This document shows, one piece after another, positions 51,020 through 59,760 of a stretch of DNA of 64,000 nt. Location of the stretch: NCBI RefSeq assembly GCF_023073415.1, contig NZ_JADPJL010000063.1, forward strand, positions 62,001 through 126,000, written 5' to 3'. The DNA comes from Bradyrhizobium sp. 190 (GTDB lineage Bacteria; Pseudomonadota; Alphaproteobacteria; Rhizobiales; Xanthobacteraceae). Positions within the stretch are counted from its first letter, which is position 1, and every line of letters begins with the position of its first letter. The translations under genes were made by a program, and so were the position numbers. The notes beneath the pieces are model-generated. The model saw only the letters and a list, made by a program, of their open reading frames with translations. It was not told the origin of the DNA and made no database searches.

Positions 51020-51376
51020 ACTGAACACTCGCCCCCCTGAGGCTATCCACCAGCCCCGCGGACGTATGCCGATTGCGCCCTATGCGATGATCCCTGAAAC
51101 TCCGGATGGGCGCAACCGCATCTTTGCGGCTCCGCCCGGCAACAAGGACCGGAAGTTGAGATCATCCTGCAGCGCTTCCGGCTGACACCCGCCGTTTCCC
51201 TTTTTGGTTGGCGGTTCGCCGGTCCCGTGCAGGACAGTCCCGTGTTGCGGCAAATACGACAACCCGACGGCAAGAGGTAGACGAAAGTTGGACCGACTTC
51301 AATCTACAACTAATAATCAATTTACAGGGATAGTTAACCGGCAAGGTTGCTGCCATTAGCGCATGGCCCGATTAAT

Positions 51377-51450
51377 AGCGTTTTCGAGCGAAAGCCTGCC
51401 CCGGACTTGATCCGGGTGGATGCCCGGTTCGCGTCAAGAAAACGCGTCAA
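51377..51450. repeat. TTGACGCG-type intergenic repeat, copy 3 (reversed)
   Basis: AGCGTTTTCGAGCGAAAGCC, CCGGACTTGATCCGG and GCGTCAAGAAAACGCGTCAA are the reverse complement of the 45590 copy. It is the only recognisable element in the 537-base gap 51029-51565, apart from a short AT-rich stretch near 51300-51330. Confidence 0.65.
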
Positions 51451-51565
51451 ACAAGAAGTATAGCGCGCAAACCTTGAAATTCGCGCCCCGCCGTGGTCTC
51501 AAGCTGCGAGTTTGCAGCCCGTCCCGCCCGCCGGCCAGACAGGCCCCAACCCGGCAGATTTACCG

Positions 51566-52420
51566 ATGGCCCGAAGGTTTACCGCTCCCTACCAGTCGGA
51601 GCCCGTGTCCAGCCTCGCCACCTGGTCGCGCAACCTCGCCATCTTTGCCGTGGTTGCGGTGGTGGTTTCGATCCTCATCGTCCGCTTCGGCTTTCTGGAG
51701 ATGAAGCCGGCGCTGGCGACCTTCTTCGGCGCGCTCGGTTGCGCCGTGCTGTCGATCCTGGTCGGCCTCGCCGCCTTTGCCTCGATCTGGCAGAACGGGT
51801 CGCGCGGCATGGGCCGGATCCTGCTGGCGTTCCTGATCAGTACCCTCCTGCTGGCCTACCCGGCCTATCTCGCCCTGCAATACCGCAAGCTGCCGCCGAT
51901 CCACGACATCACCACCGATCCGATCGATCCGCCCCGCTTCGAGGCGCTGGCGCGGCTGCGCAGCGGCGAAGGCGCCAACTCCGCGGTCTATGCCGGGCTC
52001 TATTCGGCCGAACAGCAGCGGCTGGCCTACCCAGAGATCGAAACCGTGGAGCTCGAGGTGCCGCCGCAACGGGCCTACGAGGTGACGCTGGCGCTGATCA
52101 CCAAGCGCAAGTGGCTTGTGATCGACGAACGGCCGCCGCAGCCACCGCGCCGCATCGGCCGCATCGAGGCGGTGGCGCGAACGCCGATCATGGGATTTCG
52201 CGAGGACATCTCGATCCGCATCACGCCCGACGGCGAGGATTCGCGCGTCGATATCCGCTCCTCCTCGCGCTATTTCGAAAGCGACCTCGGCAGCAATGCC
52301 GCACGCGTCTCCAAGCTGATCGAGGAGATCAATTCGGCCGTCGACAACGCCAAACCGGCGCAGAAGAAACCGCAAACGCCGGCCAAGACGCCGCCGAAGA
52401 CGGTGAAGAAGGGCAGCTAG
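51566..52420 (+). CDS. DUF1499 membrane protein
   Basis: A 284-residue protein with three N-terminal transmembrane helices (NLAIFAVVAVVVSILIVRFG, TFFGALGCAVLSILVGLAAF, ILLAFLISTLLLAYPAYLAL) and a soluble DUF1499 domain (about 115-255: PPIHDITTDPIDPPRFEALA, SAEQQRLAYPEIETVELEVP, FREDISIRITP, VDIRSSSRYFESDLGSNAAR). The tail is Lys/Pro-rich (KPAQKKPQTPAKTPPKTVKK). The function is unknown. The ATG giving MARRFTAPYQ was chosen because the longer frame starts in Pro-rich, unconvincing sequence. Confidence 0.82.
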   Translation: MARRFTAPYQSEPVSSLATWSRNLAIFAVVAVVVSILIVRFGFLEMKPALATFFGALGCAVLSILVGLAAFASIWQNGSRGMGRILLAFLISTLLLAYPAYLALQYRKLPPIHDITTDPIDPPRFEALARLRSGEGANSAVYAGLYSAEQQRLAYPEIETVELEVPPQRAYEVTLALITKRKWLVIDERPPQPPRRIGRIEAVARTPIMGFREDISIRITPDGEDSRVDIRSSSRYFESDLGSNAARVSKLIEEINSAVDNAKPAQKKPQTPAKTPPKTVKKGS

Positions 52421-52438
52421 CGCAAATTGCGAGTGGCA

Positions 52439-52499
52439 AATAGCGAATGGTGAGACAACGCGGGGCGCTGACCCTATTCGCTACTCACCATTCGCTATT
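52439..52499. terminator. 16-base inverted repeat between converging genes
   Basis: AATAGCGAATGGTGAG and CTCACCATTCGCTATT are perfect complements separated by 29 bases. It fills the gap between DUF1499 and the metallo-beta-lactamase-fold gene and probably stops both transcripts. It is unlike the CCGTCATGG repeats. Confidence 0.55.
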
Positions 52500-52504
52500 C
52501 GCCC

Positions 52505-53422
52505 CTACGCCATCCGGTACGTGCCCCCGATCACCGGATCACCATCCGTCGCCACGATGCCGCGGGTGACCAGGTCTTCCAGATGGGCCAGCACGGAATA
52601 GCCGGCGGCGTTGGTCAGCCGCGGGTCGATGCCGATGTAGATCGCGCGCACCATGGTCGGGATGTCAGCCTCGCCCTTGGCGAGACGATGCAGGATCGAG
52701 GCTTCGCGGGCCTGCCGGTGCCGGGTCAGGAAGCGGACATAGCGCGGCCCTTCCGGAATTTCCGGCCCGTGGCCTGAGAAATACAGATCCTCCTCGCGGG
52801 CTTCCAGCCGCGCCAGCGAGGCCATGTAGTCGATCATCGATCCGTCCGGGGGTGCGACGATCGAGGTCGACCAGCCCATCACGTGATCGCCGACGAAGTT
52901 GATCTTTCGTTCAGGCCACGCGAACGCCAGATGATTGGCGGTGTGGCCCGGCGTTGCGACCGCCTCCAGCGCCCAGCCCTGCCCTTCGATGACGTCGCCG
53001 TTCTTGACCTCGATGTCGGGCCTGAAATCGCGGTCGGCCCCGGATTCCGGATTGTGCTTCTCGCTCTCGAACCGCGGCCGCGAGGCGCGATGCGGCCCCT
53101 CGGCATAGACGGGGGCGCCGGTGGCGGCCTTGATCCGCGTGGTGTTCGGCGAGTGGTCGCGGTGGGTATGGGTGACGAGAATATGCGTCACCGTCTCGCC
53201 GCGCACGGCGTCGAGCAGCGCCTGGGCATGCGTCTCGTTGTCGGGTCCGGGATCGATGATGGCGACCTTGCCCTGGCCCACGATGTAGCTGACCGTGCCG
53301 GTGAAGGTGAAGGGGCTCGGATTGTTGCAGAGAACCCGCCGCACGCCGGGGCGGGCTTCATCGACGACGCCGGGCTTGAGGGGGAAGTCGCGGTTGAACG
53401 GGATGTCGTCGTTGTCGGCCAT
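52505..53422 (-). CDS. Metallo-beta-lactamase-fold hydrolase
   Basis: A 305-residue MBL-fold enzyme of the LACTB2/glyoxalase-II-like group. The zinc motif is VTHTHRDHSPN, with ATPGHTANHLAFAW, FVGDHVMGW and YFSGHGPEIPEGP further on. The C-terminal helical region (about 220-305) contains a winged-helix-like end. The start MADNDDIPF was taken because the longer frame encodes MAGLVPAIHV, a translated repeat. The substrate is unknown. Confidence 0.85.
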   Translation of the reverse strand: MADNDDIPFNRDFPLKPGVVDEARPGVRRVLCNNPSPFTFTGTVSYIVGQGKVAIIDPGPDNETHAQALLDAVRGETVTHILVTHTHRDHSPNTTRIKAATGAPVYAEGPHRASRPRFESEKHNPESGADRDFRPDIEVKNGDVIEGQGWALEAVATPGHTANHLAFAWPERKINFVGDHVMGWSTSIVAPPDGSMIDYMASLARLEAREEDLYFSGHGPEIPEGPRYVRFLTRHRQAREASILHRLAKGEADIPTMVRAIYIGIDPRLTNAAGYSVLAHLEDLVTRGIVATDGDPVIGGTYRMA

Positions 53423-53457
53423 GGGAGATGTCCGGTTTTGCGGTTTCTCGTTGATCT

Positions 53458-53543
53458 CGTCATGCCCGGGCTTGTCCCGGGCATCCACGTCTTCCATTGC
53501 GAGTCCCAAGACGTGGATGGCCGGGACAAGCCCGGCCATGACG
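53458..53543. repeat. CCGTCATGGCCGGG palindromic repeat, copy 3
   Basis: CGTCATGCCCGGGCTTGTCC and GGACAAGCCCGGCCATGACG pair with one mismatch around CCACGTCTT/AAGACGTGG. It falsely extends the following hydrolase gene if read through. It lies between the MBL gene and the acyl-CoA dehydrogenase. Confidence 0.75.
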
Positions 53544-53586
53544 ACACTTGGGGTTACGTTACGCCGAACACGACGGCATTGTCTCC

Positions 53587-54801
53587 TTACGAAAACGCCT
53601 GAATGCCTGTTATCGCCCGGCCCAGGATCAGGGCGTGGACGTCATGGGTGCCTTCGTAGGTGTTCACGGTTTCCAAATTCGCGGTGTGGCGCATCACGTG
53701 ATACTCGATCTGGATGCCGTTGCCGCCGTGCATGTCGCGGGACACGCGGGCGATGTCGAGCGCCTTGCCGCAATTGTTGCGCTTGACGATCGAGATCATT
53801 TCCGGCGCCATCTTGCCCTCGTCCATCAGGCGGCCGACGCGCAATGAGGCCTGCAAGCCCAGCGCGATTTCGGTCTCCATGTCGGCGAGCTTCTTCTGCA
53901 CCAGTTGGGTTGCCGCGAGCGGCCGGTTGAACTGCTTGCGGTCGAGCGTGTACTGCCGCGCCCGGTGCATGCAGTCTTCCGCGGCGCCCATGGCGCCCCA
54001 GGAAATGCCGTAGCGGGCGCGGTTGAGGCAGCCGAACGGGCCCTTCAGGCCTGATACGTTGGGAAGCAGCGCGTCCTCCGGCACCACCACGCCGTCCATC
54101 ACGATCTCGCCGGTGATCGAGGCGCGCAAGGAAAGCTTGCCGCCGATCTTCGGCGCCGACAGGCCCTTCATGCCCTTCTCGAGAATGAAGCCGCGGATCT
54201 GGTTGTCATGCGCCGCCGATTTCGCCCAGACGACAAAGACGTCGGCGATCGGCGCGTTGGAAATCCACATCTTGCTGCCGGTCAGGCGGTAGCCGTCGGA
54301 GACCTTCTCGGCGCGGGTCTTCATGCCGTTGGGATCGGAACCGGCGTCCGGCTCGGTCAGGCCGAAGCAGCCGACCCACTCGCCGGTGGCGAGCTTCGGC
54401 AGGTATTTCTTGCGCTGGTTCTCGTCGCCATAGGCGTAGATCGGGTACATCACCAGCGACGACTGCACCGAGTTCATCGAACGATAGCCGCTATCGACGC
54501 GCTCGATTTCGCGCGCCACCAGGCCATAGGCGACGTAGCTCGCATTGGCGCAACCATATTCCTCCGGCAACGTGATACCGATCAGGCCGAGTTCGCCCAT
54601 CTCGTTGAAGATCTCGCGGTCGGTCTTCTCTTCGAGATAGGCCTTGACGATGCGCGGCAACAGCTTGTCCTGCGCATAGGCGCGCGCGGTGTCGCGGATC
54701 ATGCGCTCGTCTTCGGTGAGCTGGTCGTCGAGCAGGAACGGGTCGTCCCACTGGAAAGAAGCCGCCGCCGGCTTGTCCTTGGCTTGAGGGCGCACGCTCA
54801 T
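53587..54801 (-). CDS. gcdH: Glutaryl-CoA dehydrogenase
   Basis: A 404-residue acyl-CoA dehydrogenase of the glutaryl-CoA type, which oxidises and decarboxylates glutaryl-CoA to crotonyl-CoA in lysine, tryptophan and benzoyl-CoA degradation. It shows CFGLTEPDAGSDPNGMKTRA, LTGSKMWISNAPIAD, FGCLNRARYGISWG and the catalytic Glu383 in VNTYEGTHDVHALILGRAIT. These last two are typical of GcdH rather than short-chain enzymes. ETF is the acceptor. Next to ribB by position only. Confidence 0.9.
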   Translation of the reverse strand: MSVRPQAKDKPAAASFQWDDPFLLDDQLTEDERMIRDTARAYAQDKLLPRIVKAYLEEKTDREIFNEMGELGLIGITLPEEYGCANASYVAYGLVAREIERVDSGYRSMNSVQSSLVMYPIYAYGDENQRKKYLPKLATGEWVGCFGLTEPDAGSDPNGMKTRAEKVSDGYRLTGSKMWISNAPIADVFVVWAKSAAHDNQIRGFILEKGMKGLSAPKIGGKLSLRASITGEIVMDGVVVPEDALLPNVSGLKGPFGCLNRARYGISWGAMGAAEDCMHRARQYTLDRKQFNRPLAATQLVQKKLADMETEIALGLQASLRVGRLMDEGKMAPEMISIVKRNNCGKALDIARVSRDMHGGNGIQIEYHVMRHTANLETVNTYEGTHDVHALILGRAITGIQAFS

Positions 54802-54902
54802 GAAAATCCCTTTCGCATCACTGTCCTCATGGAAATTGTCGACAAAATAATGCGCTATCGGCAGAAGCGCAAATGGATTGGTGCTTGACGAGATGACGAA
54901 CG

Positions 54903-55979
54903 CTAGTCTTCAAGCCGCTCGCTGGAGACGATCTCGATGCCGAAACCGGATAGTCCCTTGTAATCGTGCACGGAGGACGTGAGGTTGACGATCGAAGTGA
55001 TGCCGAGATCGCGCAGGATCTGGGCGCCGACGCCGACTTCACGCCATTGCCGGTTGCGATCGGCCTCCGCCGATTTCTGTTCGCCGACCGGCTCGACGGG
55101 AACTCCGGCCGCGCCGTCGCGCAAGTACACCAGCACACCGCGGCCGGCTTTCTCGAAATGGTTCAGCACGATCTGCATGCGCGCCTGGCCGGTGAAGAGA
55201 TCCTTGACGATGTTCGGCTTGTGCAGCCGCGTCAGCACGTTCTTGCCGTCGCCGATGCCGTTATAGACGAAGGCGGCATGCGCAATCTCGTCGAACGGCG
55301 AGCGATAGGCATAGCCCTGCAGCGGCCCGATCGGGCTGTCGGTGGTGAAGGTCGCGACCCGCTCGATCAGCTTCTCGCGCGCCTGACGGTAGGCGATCAT
55401 GTCAGCGATCGTGACGTGCCTGAGCTTGTGGGTGGCGGCGAAGCGTGCGACCTGCTCGCCCTTCATCACGGTGCCGTCGTCGTTCATCAACTCGGAGATG
55501 ACGCCGACCGGCGGCAGGCCGGAGAGCTTGCAGAGATCGACGGCCGCCTCGGTATGGCCGGAGCGCAAGAGCACGCCGCCGTCGCGGGCGATCAGCGGAA
55601 AAATATGACCGGGCCGCGCAAAATCATTGGCGCCTGCATTGGGATTGGCGAGCGCGCGGCAGCAGGAGGCGCGTTCGTCCGCCGAAATGCCGGTGCCGCC
55701 ATCGGGCTTGTAGTCGATCGAGACCGTGAAGGCGGTGGTGTGGTTGGACTCGTTGTGCGCCACCATCGGATCGAGCCGCAGCCTGCGGGCGTCGTCGGTG
55801 GTGATCGGTGCGCAGACGATGCCGGAGGTGTGACGGATGATGAATGCCATCTTCTCCGCGGTGCAGAGCGAGGCGGCGACGATCAGGTCGCCCTCACCCT
55901 CCCGGTCGTCATCGTCGGTGACGACGACGAGTTCACCCTTGGCAAACGCTTGCAGAACTTCCTGGATCGTATCGGCCAT
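54903..55979 (-). CDS. ribB: 3,4-dihydroxy-2-butanone 4-phosphate synthase with degenerate GTP cyclohydrolase II domain
   Basis: A 358-residue fusion. The N-terminal RibB domain (residues about 1-205) keeps the metal and catalytic sequence TDDDDREGEGDLIVAA, HNESNHTTAFTVSID, DFARPGHIFPLIARDGGVLL and RSGHTEAAVDLCKLSGL. The C-terminal RibA-like domain lacks the zinc cysteines (C-x-TGD-x-F-x-S-x-RCDC) of GTP cyclohydrolase II: at that position it reads NIVKDLFTG and ARMQIVLNHFEKA. It therefore probably cannot open GTP, and a separate RibA must exist elsewhere. This matches the RibBX-type fusions known in alphaproteobacteria (family knowledge). Confidence 0.9.
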   Translation of the reverse strand: MADTIQEVLQAFAKGELVVVTDDDDREGEGDLIVAASLCTAEKMAFIIRHTSGIVCAPITTDDARRLRLDPMVAHNESNHTTAFTVSIDYKPDGGTGISADERASCCRALANPNAGANDFARPGHIFPLIARDGGVLLRSGHTEAAVDLCKLSGLPPVGVISELMNDDGTVMKGEQVARFAATHKLRHVTIADMIAYRQAREKLIERVATFTTDSPIGPLQGYAYRSPFDEIAHAAFVYNGIGDGKNVLTRLHKPNIVKDLFTGQARMQIVLNHFEKAGRGVLVYLRDGAAGVPVEPVGEQKSAEADRNRQWREVGVGAQILRDLGITSIVNLTSSVHDYKGLSGFGIEIVSSERLED

Positions 55980-56090
55980 TTTCTCTGGATCTCGTGATGT
56001 GCAGCCAGTGCATTAGCCGGACTCAATGTCCTGCGCCAGCGTCAATACGCAGGGCGGAACGCGTCCGCAGGCATACCAGAATGCCAGCCC

Positions 56091-56212
56091 GTAGCCCGGA
56101 TGGAGCGAAGCGCAATCCGGGGATGTCGACCCGGTCTGCGAAAGTCCCCGGATTTCGCGGAGCCTGTCATCGGGCGCGCGTTCGCGCGACCCGTTGGCTC
56201 CATCCGGGCTAC
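56091..56212. repeat. Palindromic repeat with 16-base perfect arms (GTAGCCCGGATGGAGC)
   Basis: GTAGCCCGGATGGAGC and GCTCCATCCGGGCTAC are perfect complements. Inside are TCCGGGGA/TCCCCGGA and CGCGCG pairs. It lies between the ribB promoter region and the antiporter stop. Confidence 0.65.
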
Positions 56213-56233
56213 GCACGCTACGCAGGCCCATTT

Positions 56234-57961
56234 CTACGGCAGCACCTCGCGGCGCTCGCTGAGCAGCGTGTCGGTCTCGGCGCGCTTGTCTTCCAGGAGC
56301 CCGGCCTGGGCCGCCTCGATCACCTTGTAGAGCTCGTCGGCGTCGCTGAGCCTGGTCACCGTCACGTAGTCGGCCCCCGCCTCGTAGAGATCGTTGACGT
56401 TGGCCAGGATCTCCGCGGTCGCGACGATTTTCGCGGTCGGGTTCAGCGAACGGACATGCCGGACCAGCTTTTCGTTGTCGGCGCCTTTCAGCAGCGAGTC
56501 CGGAATGCTGAGGATGATCAGCTCGGCCTTGCCGACGCCTGCATGCACCAGCGTATCGACGCTGCTGATGTCGCCATAGACCACGTGCATGCCGCGATCG
56601 GTCAAGGTCCGGAACACCAGCGGATTGAAATCGATCACGGTGATCTGTTCGAGAACCGCCGGACTGCGCCGCTCGATCTCGCTCAACAAGGCGCTGGCCG
56701 CGCGGAAGAAACCGAGAATGACGATCCGACGCGCCTCCCCGTGCCCGCCCTCGTGACCGGCGTCGCCCTCATGCTTGTGATCGAGATCGCGCAAGCCGAG
56801 CCGCTTCAAGGGACCGATCAGGCTGCGCGTGACCTGGTCGCTGCGGCCCATGACGAAGGTGCTCAGGACCGCCAGCACCACGAAGGCGAACGAGGCCGCA
56901 CTCGACGTCTCGGTGCTGATATGGCGCGCCGCAACGCCGGTCTGGATCACGACCAGCGAGAATTCAGAGATTTGCGCCAGATTGATCGCCGGCAGCAGGC
57001 TCGCGCGCAGGCCCTGCTTCATCAGATAGAGCGGCGCGAACGTCGTCACCATGCGGCTGACGACCGTAAAGGCGGCAATCATCAGCGCCAGCCCGATCAC
57101 CGATGCTCCGGGGATCGGGATCGTCATGCCGAGCGAGACGAAGAACAGCGTGATGAAAAAGTCGCGCAGCGTGGTCACCTTGGCAGTGACGTCCAGCGCA
57201 TAGGGGAATGTCGACAGCGAAACTCCCGCCACCAGCGAGCCCATCTCGCGCGACAAATGCAGCCTCTCCGCGATTTCGCCGATCAGAAAGCACCAGGCCA
57301 GCGCGCCGAGCAGGATCAGTTCCGGCCGGCGCGCGATCTGGTGGAACAGCCATGGCAGCACATAGCGACTGAGCACCAGCGCGGTCGCCACCAGCACGCC
57401 GACCCGGGCGATCGAGAGCAGAATCACGCTGATTTGCAGATTATCGAGGCTCGGCTGCACCGCCAGGAACAGGATCGCGAAGATGTCCTGCAGCACCAGC
57501 ACGCCGAGCGTGATCCGCCCCGGCAGCGTGTCGAGTTCGCGCTTCTCGTACAGCACCTTGACGATGATGACCGTGCTCGACAGCGCGCAGGCAACGCAGA
57601 GATACAGCGCGTCGAAATGGCCGTTGCCCATCGACAGCCCGATCCCGACAAAGAACAATATTCCGAGCAGGACGCCGCCGACCAATTGCCCGCCCGCGGC
57701 AAACAGGATGACCTTGCCGGCGCGCACGATCTTCTTCAGGTCGATTTCCAGCCCGATCATGAACAGCATGAAGATCAGGCCGAGCTCGGAGATGACGTTG
57801 ATCGACTCCTCGGACTTGACCCATTTCATGCCGAATGGACCAATGATAAACCCGGCGATAAGGTAGGCCAGGATCAGCGGCTGCCGCGAAAAATGCGCCA
57901 GCAGGCCGAGCCCCCAGGCGAACAGGATGCATAAGGTGATATCGCGAATAAGTTCGTGCAT
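56234..57961 (-). CDS. Kef-type cation:proton antiporter with RCK domain
   Basis: A 575-residue membrane protein. The CPA2 exchanger domain of about 11-13 transmembrane helices (residues 5-385) includes QPLILAYLIAGFIIGPFGMK, LIFMLFMIGLEIDL and FFVSLGMTIPIPG. A cytosolic RCK_N domain begins near residue 410 (RRIVILGFFRAASALLSEIE, then VIDFNPLVFRTLTDRGMHVV and YGDISSVDTL) and ends with LADADELYKVIEAAQAGLLE-like helices. The Gly-rich GxGxxG nucleotide motif is replaced by GFFRAAS, so NAD(H) binding may be lost. It would exchange K+ or Na+ for H+. Divergent from the DUF3124 remnant. Confidence 0.88.
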   Translation of the reverse strand: MHELIRDITLCILFAWGLGLLAHFSRQPLILAYLIAGFIIGPFGMKWVKSEESINVISELGLIFMLFMIGLEIDLKKIVRAGKVILFAAGGQLVGGVLLGILFFVGIGLSMGNGHFDALYLCVACALSSTVIIVKVLYEKRELDTLPGRITLGVLVLQDIFAILFLAVQPSLDNLQISVILLSIARVGVLVATALVLSRYVLPWLFHQIARRPELILLGALAWCFLIGEIAERLHLSREMGSLVAGVSLSTFPYALDVTAKVTTLRDFFITLFFVSLGMTIPIPGASVIGLALMIAAFTVVSRMVTTFAPLYLMKQGLRASLLPAINLAQISEFSLVVIQTGVAARHISTETSSAASFAFVVLAVLSTFVMGRSDQVTRSLIGPLKRLGLRDLDHKHEGDAGHEGGHGEARRIVILGFFRAASALLSEIERRSPAVLEQITVIDFNPLVFRTLTDRGMHVVYGDISSVDTLVHAGVGKAELIILSIPDSLLKGADNEKLVRHVRSLNPTAKIVATAEILANVNDLYEAGADYVTVTRLSDADELYKVIEAAQAGLLEDKRAETDTLLSERREVLP

Positions 57962-58019
57962 TGGTCCGATCTTGCCCCTACCCCAACCTAGAGATCCCGG
58001 CGCAGGGGTCAAACAAGCA

Positions 58020-58388
58020 ATGTGTCACAGCCATGGAAAGGGGGCTTTTCTCGCGATTCTGGCTGCACTGTCGATACTATATTCCGCCGCCGCAGGCGCG
58101 CAGACCGGGGCCATCGAACAGAACTTCGCCGCCTCCCTCACCGCGTTGCCCACAGAAAATCTCGCCGTGTCAGGCGCATTCTACGTGCCGGTCTATTCCA
58201 GCGTCTCGATGAGCCAGGGCAAGCTGCGGGCGGATTTTTCGGTCACGCTCAGCGTCCACAACGCATGGGCCGCCACGAGCGAAATCGCCGAACCGACGGT
58301 GGAGGCGCTGATGGTCGGCGGCGTCGGCGCCGGGCATTATGCCTTCATCAGCCAGGGCGGCCGATCCGGATCGTCAAGAACTAGCTAG
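58020..58388 (+). pseudogene. DUF3124-like exported protein, internally deleted and frameshifted
   Basis: The frame opens with a signal peptide (AFLAILAALSILYSAAAGAQ) and a good DUF3124 start (YVPVYSSVSM, RADFSVTLSVHN), then jumps directly to the family's C-terminal WAATSEIAEPTVEALMVGGV. About 45-50 residues that normally lie between are missing. The end reads SQGGRSGSSRTS, but one base out of frame it gives GRPIRIVKN followed by a stop, which is the more usual end. Both signs point to decay. It could still encode a short secreted protein. It is 54 bases from the following aminotransferase gene. Confidence 0.5.
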
Positions 58389-58441
58389 CCGGAAGGCCGC
58401 CGGCGGCCTTCTCAACGAAAAACAAAACGGAGTGAATATCC

Positions 58442-59686
58442 ATGTCTACCGCAACCCCCTTCGATTTCGCGCCATTGCTGCCAGCCGGATTGCCGGCGCC
58501 GGCCGCGCGGTGGACCGGTCTTGCCAGATACAGTTTCGTCGGCGGCAACAATGATCCCGACCAGGTTCCGGTCGATGGGCTGATCGAGGCGGTCAGTGCC
58601 GTGCTCAGGCGCGAGGGCCAGACGCTTGCGACGTACGGGCTTGCCAGCGGACCGCAGGGTTATCGTCCCCTGCGCGAATTCCTCACCGCGAAACTCAAGC
58701 GCGATGCCGGCATCGCCTGCATCGCCGACGACATCATGATTGTCTCGGGTTCGTTGCAGGCGCTCGACCTCGTCAATCAGACCCTGCTGGCGCGCGGCGA
58801 CACCGTGCTGGTCGAACAGGAGACCTATCAGGGCGCGCTGACCCGGTTGACGCGGCTCGGCGTCAAGGCGGTCGGCATTCCCCTTGACGATCAGGGCATG
58901 CGGATGGACGCGCTGGCGGCCGCGCTCGCCGACCACAAAAGCCGCGGCATCACGCCGAAATACATCTACACCATCCCGACCGTGCAGAATCCGACCGGGT
59001 CAATCATGCCGGAGACGCGCCGCGCGGAGATGCTGAAGCTGTCGCAGCAATATGGCGTGCCGATCTTCGAGGACGATTGCTATGCCGACCTGATCTGGAG
59101 CGGCGAGCGCCCGCCCGCGATCCACGCCATGAGCAAGCATGGCGGCGTCATCCACATCGGCTCGTTCTCGAAATCGATCGCCCCCGCACTGCGCGTCGGC
59201 TTCATCGTCGCCCCCTGGGAAATGATGTCGCGGATGCTGGCGCTGAAGACCGACGCCGGAAGTGGCGCGCTGGAGCAGATGGTGCTGGCGGAATATTGCG
59301 CGCCGCATTTTTCCACCCATGTGCCAAAACTGACGCGCGGCCTGCGCGTAAAGCTCGACACGCTGATGGAAGCGCTCAACGAGCAGTTCGGCACCGCGGC
59401 CGAGTTCGAAGCGCCCGAAGGCGGCATCTTCCTGTGGGTAAAACTCCCCGACAATGTCGACACGCTAAAACTCTATCAGGCCGCGCTCGCCGCAGGCGTC
59501 GCGATCAATCCCGGACCGGAATGGTCGACCGACAAGACCTATGCCGGCAGCCGGTTGCGGCTGTGCTTCGCCAGCCCCTCGCGCGAACAGATCCGCGAGG
59601 GCGTCGCCGTGCTAGCCGAAGTCTGCCGCAAGGAGTTCGGCGTGCCGGAACGGATTGCGAATGTGGAGAAGCGCGCGCAGAGCTGA
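58442..59686 (+). CDS. PLP-dependent aminotransferase, class I/II (2-aminoadipate type)
   Basis: A 414-residue fold-type I enzyme. It has ATYGLASGPQGYRPLREFL, IVSGSLQALDLVNQTLLARG, YTIPTVQNPTGSIMP, FEDDCYADLIWSG and the Lys-bearing GSFSKSIAPALRVGFIV. These features match the LysN/2-aminoadipate group, which is like a MocR protein without the DNA-binding domain. GGAG nine bases before the ATG supports the start. The substrate is unknown; branched, aromatic or 2-aminoadipate are possible. Single gene. Confidence 0.88.
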   Translation: MSTATPFDFAPLLPAGLPAPAARWTGLARYSFVGGNNDPDQVPVDGLIEAVSAVLRREGQTLATYGLASGPQGYRPLREFLTAKLKRDAGIACIADDIMIVSGSLQALDLVNQTLLARGDTVLVEQETYQGALTRLTRLGVKAVGIPLDDQGMRMDALAAALADHKSRGITPKYIYTIPTVQNPTGSIMPETRRAEMLKLSQQYGVPIFEDDCYADLIWSGERPPAIHAMSKHGGVIHIGSFSKSIAPALRVGFIVAPWEMMSRMLALKTDAGSGALEQMVLAEYCAPHFSTHVPKLTRGLRVKLDTLMEALNEQFGTAAEFEAPEGGIFLWVKLPDNVDTLKLYQAALAAGVAINPGPEWSTDKTYAGSRLRLCFASPSREQIREGVAVLAEVCRKEFGVPERIANVEKRAQS

Positions 59687-59760
59687 GTTCGAGCCGGGCT
59701 TCTCTGGTCGCAGGATCGTCGCATCGAGCGGGACAACCTGCGACCTCGAGCCTCAGCGAT

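Noticed and set aside
53423..53539. N-terminal extension MAGLVPAIHV... of the MBL-fold hydrolase
   Set aside because: It translates part of the CCGTCATGG palindromic repeat; the true start is the downstream ATG.
55994..57934. 646-codon open frame on the plus strand opposite the Kef-type antiporter
   Set aside because: Composition is His/Gln/Arg/Asp-rich and low-complexity; the opposite strand has clear transmembrane and RCK motifs.
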